From positions 372,001 to 436,000 of the forward strand of contig NZ_FPKO01000007.1 in NCBI RefSeq assembly GCF_900119385.1: 64,000 nucleotides of DNA, read 5' to 3'. A program made the position numbers and the translations under genes. Source of the DNA: Thermophilibacter mediterraneus (GTDB lineage: Bacteria; Actinomycetota; Coriobacteriia; Coriobacteriales; Atopobiaceae). Below, in pieces: positions 17,901-26,389 of the stretch. Each line of letters starts with the position of its first letter. Positions within the stretch are counted from its first letter, which is position 1. The notes beneath the pieces are model-generated. The model was given only the letters and a program-made list of their open reading frames with translations, made no database searches and had not been told where the DNA came from.

Positions 17901-18809
17901 CTAGTGGACCTCGACGGTTGTGCCGAGGGTGTTGGCGGGGAGGGACTGGAGCCAGTAGCCCGGGCGCTCGGAGCGCAGCGCGGAGGCGACGGCGGAGGCC
18001 GCCTCGTCGCCGTCGGCGATGGCGATCATGGTCGAGCCGGATCCGGAGATCACGAACGCGCACGCCCCGGCGCCCAGGGCGGCGCTGCGCAGCTCGTCGT
18101 AGTCGGGGATGAGCCTTGCGCGGTAGGGCTCGTGCAGGCGGTCGTGGCACGCCGCGCCAAGGAGGTCGGCGTCGCCCAGCTCGAGGGCGCGCACCACGGC
18201 CACGCAGCGGCCCATCTGCCACACGGCGGTCTCGCGCGAGACGGTGTCGGGCAGGACGCGCCTCGCCTCGGCGGTGCGAACCTCGTAGGGGGGCGCGACC
18301 GCGACGAAGCGCAGGTTGTCCGCCACGTCCATGCGTGTGGAGGTGGTCAGCCCGCCGTCGACGAACGAGCTCACGAGCCCGCCGAGCAGCGCGGGGGCGA
18401 CGTTGTCGGGGTGGCCCTCGATGGAGACCGCGAGCTCGAGCGCGCGGTCGCGGTCAAATCCGTCGGGGGAGAGCGCCATCGCGGCGCCTATACCCGCGAT
18501 CACGCACGCGGAGCTCGAGCCAAGCCCGCCGGAGAGCGGGATGGGGGAGAGGATCGTGATGTGCAGCGGCCTCGGGCGCGTCCCGAGCCGGGAGCACGCC
18601 TCGAGGTAGGTGGTCCAGACAAGGTTGTCCTCCCCGCGGAAGCGCTGCTCGCAGCCCTCGATCTGCAGGCTCTCGGCCGGCGTCATGAGAAACGTCGCGG
18701 TGAGGTCGAGCGCGACGCCCAGGCAGTCGAATCCCACGCCCACGTTGGCGCTCGTCGCGGGCACGCGCACGATGACCATGGGGCGCTCGCGACCGTCGGC
18801 CCCGATCAC
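17901..18809 (-). CDS. thrB: Homoserine kinase
   Basis: Phosphorylates homoserine in the threonine pathway. GHMP kinase family: N-terminal MVIVRVPATSANVGVGFDCLG region (ATSANVGVGFDCLG is diagnostic), ATP loop PLSGGLGSSSACVIAG, and C-terminal FVISGSGSTMIAI. The GTG at 18809 overlaps the thrC stop as GTGA; an internal ATG at 18779 gives the more usual family N-terminus and may be the true start (292 residues). Downstream partner of thrC. Confidence 0.92.
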   Translation of the reverse strand: MIGADGRERPMVIVRVPATSANVGVGFDCLGVALDLTATFLMTPAESLQIEGCEQRFRGEDNLVWTTYLEACSRLGTRPRPLHITILSPIPLSGGLGSSSACVIAGIGAAMALSPDGFDRDRALELAVSIEGHPDNVAPALLGGLVSSFVDGGLTTSTRMDVADNLRFVAVAPPYEVRTAEARRVLPDTVSRETAVWQMGRCVAVVRALELGDADLLGAACHDRLHEPYRARLIPDYDELRSAALGAGACAFVISGSGSTMIAIADGDEAASAVASALRSERPGYWLQSLPANTLGTTVEVH

Positions 18810-20290
18810 AGGAAGACCCTCGCGCAGGCCGACTCGACGAAGGCGCCCATCCGCTCTCGGTCGCAGACGTCGTCGTGGAGGACCTCGCCGGCGCGAAGCC
18901 CGGCGAGCTGGGCGGGGGCGACCGTGCCGGTGAGGCGCTCGAGGGCGTCCATGCACGCGAAGTCGTTCATGCCGTCGGTGACCTCGCCGAGCGCGCGGAG
19001 CACGTCGGTGCAGAACTTGTAGGGGCTTGCCGTGGAGAGGCAGACGCGCTCGCTGCCGTCGCGCTCGATGCCGTCGAGCACGTGCTTCGCCACGGCGGTG
19101 TGCGGGTCGATGAGGACGTCGAGCTCGCGCCAGGTGTCGCGGATCGCGGCGCGGGTGTCGTCGTCGTCCGCGCGCCCGCACGCGAAGGTCGCGCGGATCT
19201 CGTCCAAGACGCGGTCGGGCACGGTGTAGGCCCCGTCCTCGGCGAGGTCTCGCATGAGGGAGGACACGAGCTCGCAGTCCCCGCCGGAGGCGAAGTAGAG
19301 CAGGCGCTCAAGGTTGGACGAGACGAGGATGTCCATGGAGGGGGAGATGGTCTTGTGGAAGGGGCGGCGGCGGTCGTAGGTGCCGGTGGTGAGGAAGTCG
19401 GCGAGGACGTCGTTTGCGTTGGAGGCCACGACGAGCCGGCGGACGGGGAGGCCCAGGCGCTTGGCGTAGTACCCGGCGAGGACGTCGCCGAAGTTGCCGG
19501 TGGGGACGCAGAAGGTGACCTCGTCGCCCGCCCTCACGGCGCCGCGGCGGACGAGCTGCGCGTAGGCGTCGAAGTAGTAGGTGACCTGCGGGGCGAGGCG
19601 ACCCACGTTGATGGAGTTCGCGCTCGAGAGGGCGACGCCCGCCGCGTCGAGCCGCTCGGCCAGCGCGCGATCGGCGAAGATGCGCTTGACCTCGCCCTGG
19701 CAGTCGTCGAAGGTCCCGCGGACGGCGCACACCGCCACGTTGCCTCCGAGCTGCGTCACCATCTGGAGACGCTGGATGTCGGAGACCTTGCCGTGCGGGT
19801 AGAAGACGGTGACGCCGGTGCCCTCCACGCCCGCGAAGCCGTCGAGCGCGGCCTTGCCGGTGTCGCCTGAGGTGGCGGTGACGATCATGATCTTGCGGCC
19901 GCCGCCGTCGCGAGCCACGCTCATGAGGCGCGGGAGCATCTGCAGGGCCACGTCCTTGAAGGCGCAGGTGGGCCCGTGGTAGAGCTCGAGCAGCCAGTCG
20001 GTGCCGAGCGGCGTCACCGGGCACACGGCGTCGCTGTCCCACTGCGTGCCGTAGGCGCCCTCGACGCACGAGGCGACCTCGTCGGGCGCGTAGTCGGGGA
20101 GGAGCGTTCCCAGCACGAGCCGCGCCGTGGCGTGGAAGCCCTGGGCGCACACCGTCTCGAGCGGGACGCGCGCGTCGGCGAGCGCGTCGCTCACGTACAG
20201 CCCGCCGTCCGGCGCGATGCCGGCGAGGATAGCTTGCTTGCTTGTTACGGAATCTTCGGCAGAGCGCGTGCTGTGATAGAACGTGGTCAC
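18806..20290 (-). CDS. thrC: Threonine synthase
   Basis: PLP enzyme converting O-phosphohomoserine to threonine. 494 residues, the long bacterial/yeast type. The PLP lysine is K112 in HGPTCAFKDVALQ; TSGDTGKAAL and the phosphate-binding VPTGNFGDVLAGYYAK follow. GTG 20290 has AAGGAGCAACC directly before it; the frame continues 16 codons upstream without better support. Divergent from hom, with about 110 bases shared. Confidence 0.94.
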   Translation of the reverse strand: MTTFYHSTRSAEDSVTSKQAILAGIAPDGGLYVSDALADARVPLETVCAQGFHATARLVLGTLLPDYAPDEVASCVEGAYGTQWDSDAVCPVTPLGTDWLLELYHGPTCAFKDVALQMLPRLMSVARDGGGRKIMIVTATSGDTGKAALDGFAGVEGTGVTVFYPHGKVSDIQRLQMVTQLGGNVAVCAVRGTFDDCQGEVKRIFADRALAERLDAAGVALSSANSINVGRLAPQVTYYFDAYAQLVRRGAVRAGDEVTFCVPTGNFGDVLAGYYAKRLGLPVRRLVVASNANDVLADFLTTGTYDRRRPFHKTISPSMDILVSSNLERLLYFASGGDCELVSSLMRDLAEDGAYTVPDRVLDEIRATFACGRADDDDTRAAIRDTWRELDVLIDPHTAVAKHVLDGIERDGSERVCLSTASPYKFCTDVLRALGEVTDGMNDFACMDALERLTGTVAPAQLAGLRAGEVLHDDVCDRERMGAFVESACARVFL

Positions 20291-20340
20291 GGTTGCTCCT
20301 TGCGTCTGGTGCTCGGGCCGAGGCCCCTCCGGATGCATGT

Positions 20341-20346
20341 ATCATA
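20341..20346 (-). promoter_or_regulatory. -10 element for thrC
   Basis: On the minus strand TATGAT, about 50 bases before the thrC start and inside the divergent thrC/hom gap. No convincing -35. Confidence 0.4.
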
Positions 20347-20401
20347 AGCCGCGGGCCGCGGCGCGCGGCCGCCCGACACAGACTCGAAAGATTGGACGAA
20401 C

Positions 20402-21523
20402 ATGAAGATAGCCCTTCTCGGCTACGGCACGGTCGGTCGCGGCGTGGACGAGATCATCTCGTCGCGCGTGCCCGGCGTCGAGGTCGCGCGCATCCTCGAG
20501 CTCCCCGACCGCCTCACGGACGACCGCATGACCGCGAGCTTCGACGACATCCTCGCCGACGGCTCCGTCGAGCTCGTGGTCGAGTGCATGGGCGGCATCG
20601 AGCCGGCGCACACCTACCTCATGTCCGCCCTCGAGGCCGGCAAGCACGTGGTCACCTCCAACAAGGCCGTCGTGGCGGCCCACCTCCCCGAGTTCGCCGC
20701 GGCGGCGCAGGCGTCGGGCGTCGGCCTGTACCTGGAGGCCTCCGTGGGCGGCGGCATTCCCTGGATCGCGAGCATCGAGAAGGCGCGCCGCGTCGACGAC
20801 GTCACCTCGTTCATGGGCATCATGAACGGCACCACCAACTACATCGTCGACGCCATGCGCCGCGACGGGGCGGACTTCGCGGACGTGCTCGCGCGCGCCC
20901 AGGAGCTCGGCTACGCCGAGCGCGACCCCTCTGCCGACATCGACGGCGTCGACGTCCTCAACAAGACCATCATCACGGCCTCGGTCGCCTTTGACGTGGC
21001 GTGCGAGAAGAACCTCCCGGCGTCGGGCATCCGCAACCTGCGCCTCTCCGACCTCGAGCTCTTCGCGGGCGACGGCCGCACGGTGAAGCTCCTCGGCCGC
21101 GGCGTGCGCGAGGGGGGCTCCTACGCCGCCGCCGTCGAGCCCGTCGCCGTGCGCGAGGACTCGCTCGAGGCGTGCGTCCCCGGGAACTTCAACCTCGTGA
21201 CGCTCGATGCCACCACGGTCGGCGAGCTCAAGTTCTACGGCCAGGGGGCCGGCAGCCTCCCCACTGGAAACGCCATCGTCCAGGACGTGCTCGACTGCGC
21301 CACGGGCGCGCGCCGGCCCGTCTACGACTTCTCGAGCCCGCTCGCCTACGACTCGTCGCTGCTGCGCGCCGACTACGTCCTGCGCACCGAGGCGGCGGTC
21401 GGCGGCGAGCCGTACGCGCCGGGCGCCGTGCTCGTCCGCGACCTCACGGCCGAGGCGGCCCGCGCCCTGCTCGACGAGGCGCTCGCCGCCGACCCCACGA
21501 CCTTCATGGCCGCGCTGGGCTGA
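20402..21523 (+). CDS. hom: Homoserine dehydrogenase
   Basis: NAD(P)H-dependent reduction of aspartate semialdehyde to homoserine. Nucleotide-binding loop GYGTVGRG (7-14), EASVGGGIPWI and MGIMNGTTNYI motifs, and catalytic region with DPSADIDGVDVLNK. 373 residues: the C-terminal ACT domain of the 430-residue form is missing, so classical threonine feedback through that domain is not expected. First gene of a rightward hom-lysC-asd set. Confidence 0.93.
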   Translation: MKIALLGYGTVGRGVDEIISSRVPGVEVARILELPDRLTDDRMTASFDDILADGSVELVVECMGGIEPAHTYLMSALEAGKHVVTSNKAVVAAHLPEFAAAAQASGVGLYLEASVGGGIPWIASIEKARRVDDVTSFMGIMNGTTNYIVDAMRRDGADFADVLARAQELGYAERDPSADIDGVDVLNKTIITASVAFDVACEKNLPASGIRNLRLSDLELFAGDGRTVKLLGRGVREGGSYAAAVEPVAVREDSLEACVPGNFNLVTLDATTVGELKFYGQGAGSLPTGNAIVQDVLDCATGARRPVYDFSSPLAYDSSLLRADYVLRTEAAVGGEPYAPGAVLVRDLTAEAARALLDEALAADPTTFMAALG

Positions 21524-21560
21524 CGCCTGACGCTGGCGTCTGACGCTTGCGTCAACCCCG
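21524..21560. repeat. TGACGC direct and inverted repeats
   Basis: Between hom and the aspartate kinase gene, ACGC/GCGT words alternate (GACGCTGGCGTC and TGACGCTTGCGTCA are small palindromes). It could be two adjacent hairpins or a repressor-type site. Function unknown. Confidence 0.45.
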
Positions 21561-21635
21561 CGTCGAGTCGTCCGACGCCGGGTGCCCGCCCGTCCCACCG
21601 CCCCGCGCACCAACCAACAGGGAGGCAGTTCTCAC

Positions 21636-22967
21636 ATGATCAAGATCGCAAAGTTCGGCGGCTCCTCGGTGGCCTCTGCCGAGCAGTTCCGCAAGGTCAA
21701 GGCCATCGTCGAGTCCGACCCCGACCGCCGCTTCGTGGTGGTGTCGGCGGCCGGCAAGCGCTTCTCGGCGGACAACAAGATCACCGACCTGCTGCTGCTG
21801 GTGAACGCGCACGTCCAGTACCACGTCGACTGCACGTCTCTTCTCGCCGACATCGAGCAGCGCTTCGTCGACATCGCCACCGAGCTCGGCCTCAAGTGGC
21901 CCGTGCACGAGAAGTTCGAGCTCTTCGCCAAGAACATCAAAAAGCACTCGCCCGAGTACGTCGTGGCGCGCGGCGAGTGGTTCACCGCCCACCTCATGGC
22001 CGAGTACCTGGGCATGCCCTTCGTCGACGCCGCTGACGTCATCGTCTTCCACCACAACGGCGAGGTCGACATGGAGCGCACGGCCGCCCGCCTCAAGGAC
22101 GTGATGGTGCGCCAGGGCTCCTTCGTGCTCCCGGGCTTCTACGGGGCCACGGTCGACGGGCAGATCAAGCTCTTCCAGCGCGGCGGCGGCGACATCACGG
22201 GCGCCATCCTCGCGCGCTGCATCGACGCCGGGCTCTACGAGAACTGGACCGACGTCTCGGGGTTCCTCTCGGCCGACCCGCGCATCGTCGAGCACCCGCG
22301 CTCCATCCGTCGCATCACCTTCGACGAGATGCGCGAGCTCTCCTACATGGGCGCCACGGTCCTGCAGGAGGAGGCCATCTTCCCCGTCCGCGAGGTCAAC
22401 ATCCCCATCCAGATCAAGAACACCAACCGCCCCGGCGACGAGGGCACGATCATCCGCGAGAAGGCGCGCCTCGGCGAGGACGAGCACCTCATCACCGGCA
22501 TCGCCGGCAAGCGCGACTTCATCTCCGTGCACGTCAAGAAGGCGCACATGTCCGGCGAGGTCGGCTTCGTCCGCAAGGCGCTCTCGGTCTTCGAGCGCTA
22601 CGGCGTCTCGGTCGAGCACATCCCCACGGGCGTCGACTCGTTCTCGGTGGTGGTCAACGGCGCCGACGTGCGCGACTCGATCTACTCCATCGTGACCGAC
22701 ATCCGCCGCGAGCTCGAGCCCGACGACATCACGATGGTCGACAAGCTCGCGCTCATCTCGGTGGTCGGGCGCAACATGTCCAAGCGCTCCGGCACCTCCG
22801 GCAAGATCTTCGGGGCGCTCGGAGACGCCGGCGTCAACATCCGCATGATCACCCAGAGCTCGCAGGAGATCTCGATCATCATGGGCGTCAACAACGAGGA
22901 CTTCGAGCGCGCCATCCAGGTGATCTACGATCGATTCGTCCGCGACGAGATGGTTACCGCCGGATAA
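21636..22967 (+). CDS. lysC: Aspartate kinase
   Basis: First step of the aspartate family pathway. 443 residues. Kinase domain opens IAKFGGSSVAS and includes FQRGGGDITGA and WTDVSGFLSADPR; two C-terminal ACT domains (about 300-443) contain VEHIPTGVDSFSVVV and ISVVGRNMSKRSGTSGKIF. This is a monofunctional kinase of the type with an insert after the N-terminal GSS (DNKITDLLL). ATG 21636 follows GGGAGGCAG. ACT domains suggest feedback control by lysine or threonine. The gene symbol is by function; the isozyme type is not resolved. Confidence 0.92.
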   Translation: MIKIAKFGGSSVASAEQFRKVKAIVESDPDRRFVVVSAAGKRFSADNKITDLLLLVNAHVQYHVDCTSLLADIEQRFVDIATELGLKWPVHEKFELFAKNIKKHSPEYVVARGEWFTAHLMAEYLGMPFVDAADVIVFHHNGEVDMERTAARLKDVMVRQGSFVLPGFYGATVDGQIKLFQRGGGDITGAILARCIDAGLYENWTDVSGFLSADPRIVEHPRSIRRITFDEMRELSYMGATVLQEEAIFPVREVNIPIQIKNTNRPGDEGTIIREKARLGEDEHLITGIAGKRDFISVHVKKAHMSGEVGFVRKALSVFERYGVSVEHIPTGVDSFSVVVNGADVRDSIYSIVTDIRRELEPDDITMVDKLALISVVGRNMSKRSGTSGKIFGALGDAGVNIRMITQSSQEISIIMGVNNEDFERAIQVIYDRFVRDEMVTAG

Positions 22968-22974
22968 CGCGAAG

Positions 22975-23071
22975 GGGGCGTGCGGGGGGGCGTGCAAGGG
23001 GGACAGTCACTTTTGCACGCGGACACCGTGCAAAAGTGACTGTCCCCCTTGCACGCCCCCCCGCACGCCCC
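22975..23071. repeat. Perfect 45-bp inverted repeat, GGGGACAG family
   Basis: Arms 22975-23019 and 23027-23071 are exact inverted copies around a 7-base loop. The core reads CGTGCAAGGGGGACAGTCAC then TTTTGCACG. It fills the lysC-asd gap and should form a very stable hairpin in the mRNA. It belongs to the same family as copies at 44.5, 46.8, 51.2 and 53.06 kb. Confidence 0.95.
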
Positions 23072-23090
23072 TCGGCAGAAAGGAAACGTC

Positions 23091-24110
23091 ATGAGTGAGA
23101 AGACCGTCGCCATCCTCGGCGCCACCGGCGTGGTGGGCCAGCAGATGCTCCAGTGCCTCGAGGAGCGCGCCTTCCCCGTGGGGCGCCTCGTGCCGCTCGC
23201 GAGCCAGCGCTCCGTCGACGCGGGTCGCACCGTGCGCTTCGCCGGCGAGGACGTGCCCGTGCGCCTGGCCGAGCCGGACGCCTTCGAGGGCGTCGACATC
23301 GTCCTCGGCGCCGCCGACGACGCCACGGCCCGCGAGCTTCTGCCCGAGGCGGCGCGCCGGGGCGCGGTGTGCGTGGACAACTCCCACGCCTTCCGCCTCG
23401 AGGAGGACGTGCCGCTCGTGGTGCCCGAGATCAACGCGTCGGACATCGCCGACCACCCGCGCGGCATCATCGCCAACCCGAACTGCGCGACGATCATCGG
23501 CCTCGTGCCGGTGTGGCCGCTGCACCAGGCGGCGGGCGTGACGCGTCTCATCGTCTCCACCTACCAGGCCGCCTCCGGCGCGGGCAAGCCCGGCCTCGAC
23601 GAGCTCGTGCGCGAGATTCGCTGCGTGGCGGCGGGCGAGGAGGTCGGCCCGAGCGCGCCCTTCCAGTACCAGCTCGCCGAGAACCTCATCCCGCAGATCG
23701 GCGGATTCAGGGAGGAGGGCTACACCTCCGAGGAGCTCAAGATGCAGAACGAGGGGCGCAAGATCATGCACCTGCCCGGCCTGCGCGTGAGCTGCACCTG
23801 CGTGCGCGTCCCGGTGGTGCGCTCGCACTCCGAGTCCATCACGGCGGAGTTCGAGCGGCCGCTCTCCGTGGACGAGGCGCGCGAGCTGCTCGAGGCCGCG
23901 CCGGGCGTGCGGGTCGTCGACGACCCCGCGGCGTCGCGCTACCCGATGCCGCTCGAGACGTCCGACCAGGACCTCGTCTGGGTCGGTCGCCTGCGCCGCG
24001 ACCTCTCCGCGCCCGACGGCGTGAGCTCGCTCACCTTCTGGTGCTGCGGCGACCAGATCCGCAAGGGCGCGGCGACCAACGCCGTGCAGATTGCGGAGCA
24101 CCTGCTGTAG
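23091..24110 (+). CDS. asd: Aspartate-semialdehyde dehydrogenase
   Basis: Reduces aspartyl phosphate to aspartate semialdehyde. 339 residues. GATGVVGQQML NADP loop (10-20), catalytic C132 in NPNCATI, VSTYQAASGAGKPG substrate region. Start ATG 23091 after AAAGGAAACGTC. It completes, with lysC, hom, thrB and thrC, the whole route from aspartate to threonine within 6 kb. Confidence 0.95.
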   Translation: MSEKTVAILGATGVVGQQMLQCLEERAFPVGRLVPLASQRSVDAGRTVRFAGEDVPVRLAEPDAFEGVDIVLGAADDATARELLPEAARRGAVCVDNSHAFRLEEDVPLVVPEINASDIADHPRGIIANPNCATIIGLVPVWPLHQAAGVTRLIVSTYQAASGAGKPGLDELVREIRCVAAGEEVGPSAPFQYQLAENLIPQIGGFREEGYTSEELKMQNEGRKIMHLPGLRVSCTCVRVPVVRSHSESITAEFERPLSVDEARELLEAAPGVRVVDDPAASRYPMPLETSDQDLVWVGRLRRDLSAPDGVSSLTFWCCGDQIRKGAATNAVQIAEHLL

Positions 24111-24299
24111 GCGCTTCCTCAGACCTGGCGAGAAGTGCGGCGGGGTCGGCGCGTGGCCGGCCTCGCCGCCGTCGTGTCAGGGACCTGGCGTGGCGGCACG
24201 GGGTCCGCGGCTGAGGCGCCCTCACGCGCCGCGGCCGCGACGACCCCAGGGCAGCAACGACCCCAAGGCCCTTCTCGCCCGGCGCATGGACCGCCTGCG

Positions 24300-25373
24300 C
24301 TAGAACCCCGCGACGACCTCCGGGGTGAGGCGCTCCGCCACCGCCACGGCGACCTCGGCGGCGACCTTGACGTCCTCGAGGGCGCAGATGGCCGTCCCCG
24401 CGTGGACGTGGCGGCACGGGACGCCGGCCACCACGCACGGGACGTCGAGCTGGTGGACGGGCCCGCCGTCGGTGCCGCCGCCCTCGCGCACCGAGGTCTG
24501 CGCCGGCAGGCCGCACTCGCGCGCGACCCCCAGAACGAAGCGCTGGTAGCGCGGGTTGGTTATCATGCAGCGGTCGAAGTACCTGAACATCGGGCCGCGG
24601 CGCAGGGCTGCCTGGACCTCGTCGGCGGGCGCAAAGGTGTCGTCGGCCGGGCACCCCTCGAACATGAACGCGACGGCGGGCGAGAAGTGCCGCGCGGCCG
24701 CGGCCACCCCGCGCTCTCCGACCTCCTCCTGCGCCGAGACCGACGCCACGACGTCAAACGGCAGGTCGTCACGGCCGGAGAGCTCGCGCAGGGCGAGCAG
24801 CATCGCGCACACGCCCGCTCGGCAGTCGAAGGCCTTGCCGTGCGCGATGCCCGTGCGGTCGTCGAACGAGAACGAGGTCGCGGGCACGAAGGGCTCGCCC
24901 ATCCCCATGCCGAAACGTCCGATCGCATCCTCGCGTGACGTCGCGCCCACGTCGAGCACGAGCGTGCCGCGCCCGGCGGCGCGCTCCGCCTCGCTCCAGA
25001 AGTGCGGCGGCTTCACGCCGACGACGCCGCGAACCCACGAGCCGTCCGTCGCCCGGACCCAGACGTCCTGCCCGTCCAGGGCGCCCGGCGAGAAGCGCCC
25101 GAGCTCGACAAAGCTCATCGCGCCGCTGGCGTGGATCGCGCGCACCATGCCGCCCACCTCGTCGCCGTGGGCGTCCAGCATGAGCACGGGCTTCTCGCCG
25201 GTGAAGCTGCGCGGCGTGACGAGGCCGTCGCGCAGCGTGTTCTCATCCACGCGCGCCCACCCCTCGCAGAACCGGCGGACGACGTCGAGCACCTCGTCCT
25301 CGAAGCCCGACGGCCCCTTCGCGTCGGACAGCGCGCCGAGAAGGGCGACGACCTCGGTGTCGTTGATGTGCAT
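24300..25373 (-). CDS. M42-family aminopeptidase
   Basis: Predicted dinuclear metal aminopeptidase or related glutamyl-aminopeptidase/endoglucanase-like protein of the tetrahedral TET type. 357 residues. Metal and catalytic landmarks: VLMLDAHGDEVG (H and D), FDCRAGVCAMLLAL (bridging Asp region), VSAQEEVGERG (catalytic and metal Glu), and C-terminal GGGTDGGPVHQ and PCRHVHAG. The ATG follows AAGGAGGACCC. Stands alone and faces away from the DUF4160-type cassette. Confidence 0.9.
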   Translation of the reverse strand: MHINDTEVVALLGALSDAKGPSGFEDEVLDVVRRFCEGWARVDENTLRDGLVTPRSFTGEKPVLMLDAHGDEVGGMVRAIHASGAMSFVELGRFSPGALDGQDVWVRATDGSWVRGVVGVKPPHFWSEAERAAGRGTLVLDVGATSREDAIGRFGMGMGEPFVPATSFSFDDRTGIAHGKAFDCRAGVCAMLLALRELSGRDDLPFDVVASVSAQEEVGERGVAAAARHFSPAVAFMFEGCPADDTFAPADEVQAALRRGPMFRYFDRCMITNPRYQRFVLGVARECGLPAQTSVREGGGTDGGPVHQLDVPCVVAGVPCRHVHAGTAICALEDVKVAAEVAVAVAERLTPEVVAGF

Positions 25374-25403
25374 GGGTCCTCCTTGCTGTGGGTGCCTGCG
25401 TCA

Positions 25404-25409
25404 AGTATA
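25404..25409 (-). promoter_or_regulatory. -10 element for the M42 peptidase
   Basis: TATACT on the minus strand, about 30 bases before the start codon. No clear -35. Confidence 0.35.
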
Positions 25410-25450
25410 TCTGCGGACGTGCCCCGCGGCGCCCGTTCCCGTGCATGGGA

Positions 25451-25456
25451 TATAAA
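25451..25456 (+). promoter_or_regulatory. -10 element for the small-protein cassette
   Basis: TATAAA about 30 bases before ATG 25486, pointing right; no recognisable -35. Confidence 0.35.
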
Positions 25457-25485
25457 GTAGGTGCGCACGATGCGAGGAGGCCACC

Positions 25486-25758
25486 ATGATGTACCCGTTC
25501 ATGACGCTTAACGACGGCAGCGAGATTGTCCATTCGGAGACGAGGCCCGATGGTCGCGTCAAGGTATACATCGAGAAGCCCGATGAGAAGGACTGCTTTC
25601 ACCATGTGACCTGTTATCTTCCCGATTACACCTGGGAGGACTCCTTCGGCTTTACCGACGAGGAGCTCGCGCGCTACAAGGAGATTGTCTCGTCGACCTC
25701 GAACCTCATTCTCGAGTTTGCCGCGGACGGGGGGTTCGAGAATGCCTCAGGTTTTTAG
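25486..25758 (+). CDS. Small protein, partner of DUF4160-like gene
   Basis: 90-residue acidic protein (MMYPFMTLNDGSEIVHSE..., HHVTCYLPDYTWEDSFGFTD). I recall similar small proteins next to DUF4160 genes in Coriobacteriia, but no biochemical role is known; DUF4160 pairs with a small partner are suspected toxin-antitoxin modules. The ribosome site GAGGAGG is strong. It overlaps the next gene by 17 bases. Base composition is visibly less GC-rich than the neighbours, suggesting transfer. Confidence 0.65.
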   Translation: MMYPFMTLNDGSEIVHSETRPDGRVKVYIEKPDEKDCFHHVTCYLPDYTWEDSFGFTDEELARYKEIVSSTSNLILEFAADGGFENASGF

Positions 25759-26021
25759 GGTCGGATCGTATTGGGTCTACTTCTGGACAAACGAAAGCGA
25801 TCCTCTCGAGCCAGTTCACGTGCGCGTCTCGGAAGGCGCTCCTAGCGCGGCGGCTACGAAGATTTGGATTACGCGTGCAGGGAAAGAGTTACCTCTGCAA
25901 TAACAATTCCAAGATTCCAGCTAAGACTCTTCGCAACATCATGAGAATCGTTGAGGCACGAAGCGCGGAGATTGTTGAGCAGTGGAAAACGTACTTTGGG
26001 GAAGCTCACTTCTACTGCTAG
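25742..26021 (+). pseudogene. DUF4160-family gene broken by a frameshift
   Basis: Reads MPQVFRVGSYWVYFWTNESD...KIWITRAGK in one frame, then hits a stop at 25901-25903. The following frame continues SYLCNNNSKIPAKTL...VEQWKTYFGEAHFYC to a stop at 26019-26021. Together they give a full-length (about 92 residues) DUF4160 protein. One extra base at about 25880 explains the break. Unless this is a sequencing error or programmed shift, the gene is inactive. Confidence 0.75.
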
Positions 26022-26067
26022 GGACCTTGCACCGTTCGCTTTTGCCGAGAAGAGCGGGGAGGCCATC

Positions 26068-26260
26068 ATGGTGGGTGGATTCGCGGACTGGGCCGCATAG
26101 GGCAGCCTTGCAGACGAGCAGCTTGTCGCTGACGCGCGCGAGCTGCTTGACCTTTACGGGCGTCGTATGGCACGCTGCCGCAGTACAACCGGAGCATCGT
26201 GCGTGAGGCGCTCGGTTGTCTGCGGAACTGGCAATCGCGCCCCATCGGCCCTGCTGGGTG
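26068..26260 (+). pseudogene. Decayed gene remnant after the DUF4160 cassette
   Basis: After ATG 26068 the frame gives MVGGFADWAA, a stop (26098-26100), then LADEQLVADARELLDLYG. A shift near 26160 continues GTLPQYNRSIVREALGCLRN WQSRPIG in another frame. The two pieces read as one protein with a nonsense codon and a frameshift. I do not recognise the family. The rest of 26260-26345 holds nothing obvious. Confidence 0.5.
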
Positions 26261-26351
26261 CTCAGGAGACGCGAGACGTGCGTCGCCGCCCCTCCACCGA
26301 GTTCCGCCCGCCTCTGACGGAAGGCGCTCCGCCCTCTGTCGCGCGCGGCCC

Positions 26352-26357
26352 TAAAAT
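26352..26357 (+). promoter_or_regulatory. -10 element for the Fic gene
   Basis: TAAAAT about 32 bases upstream of the Fic start. No clear -35. Confidence 0.4.
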
Positions 26358-26389
26358 ACTCAGAAGGTAACCCTTATGGGGAGGTGCCC

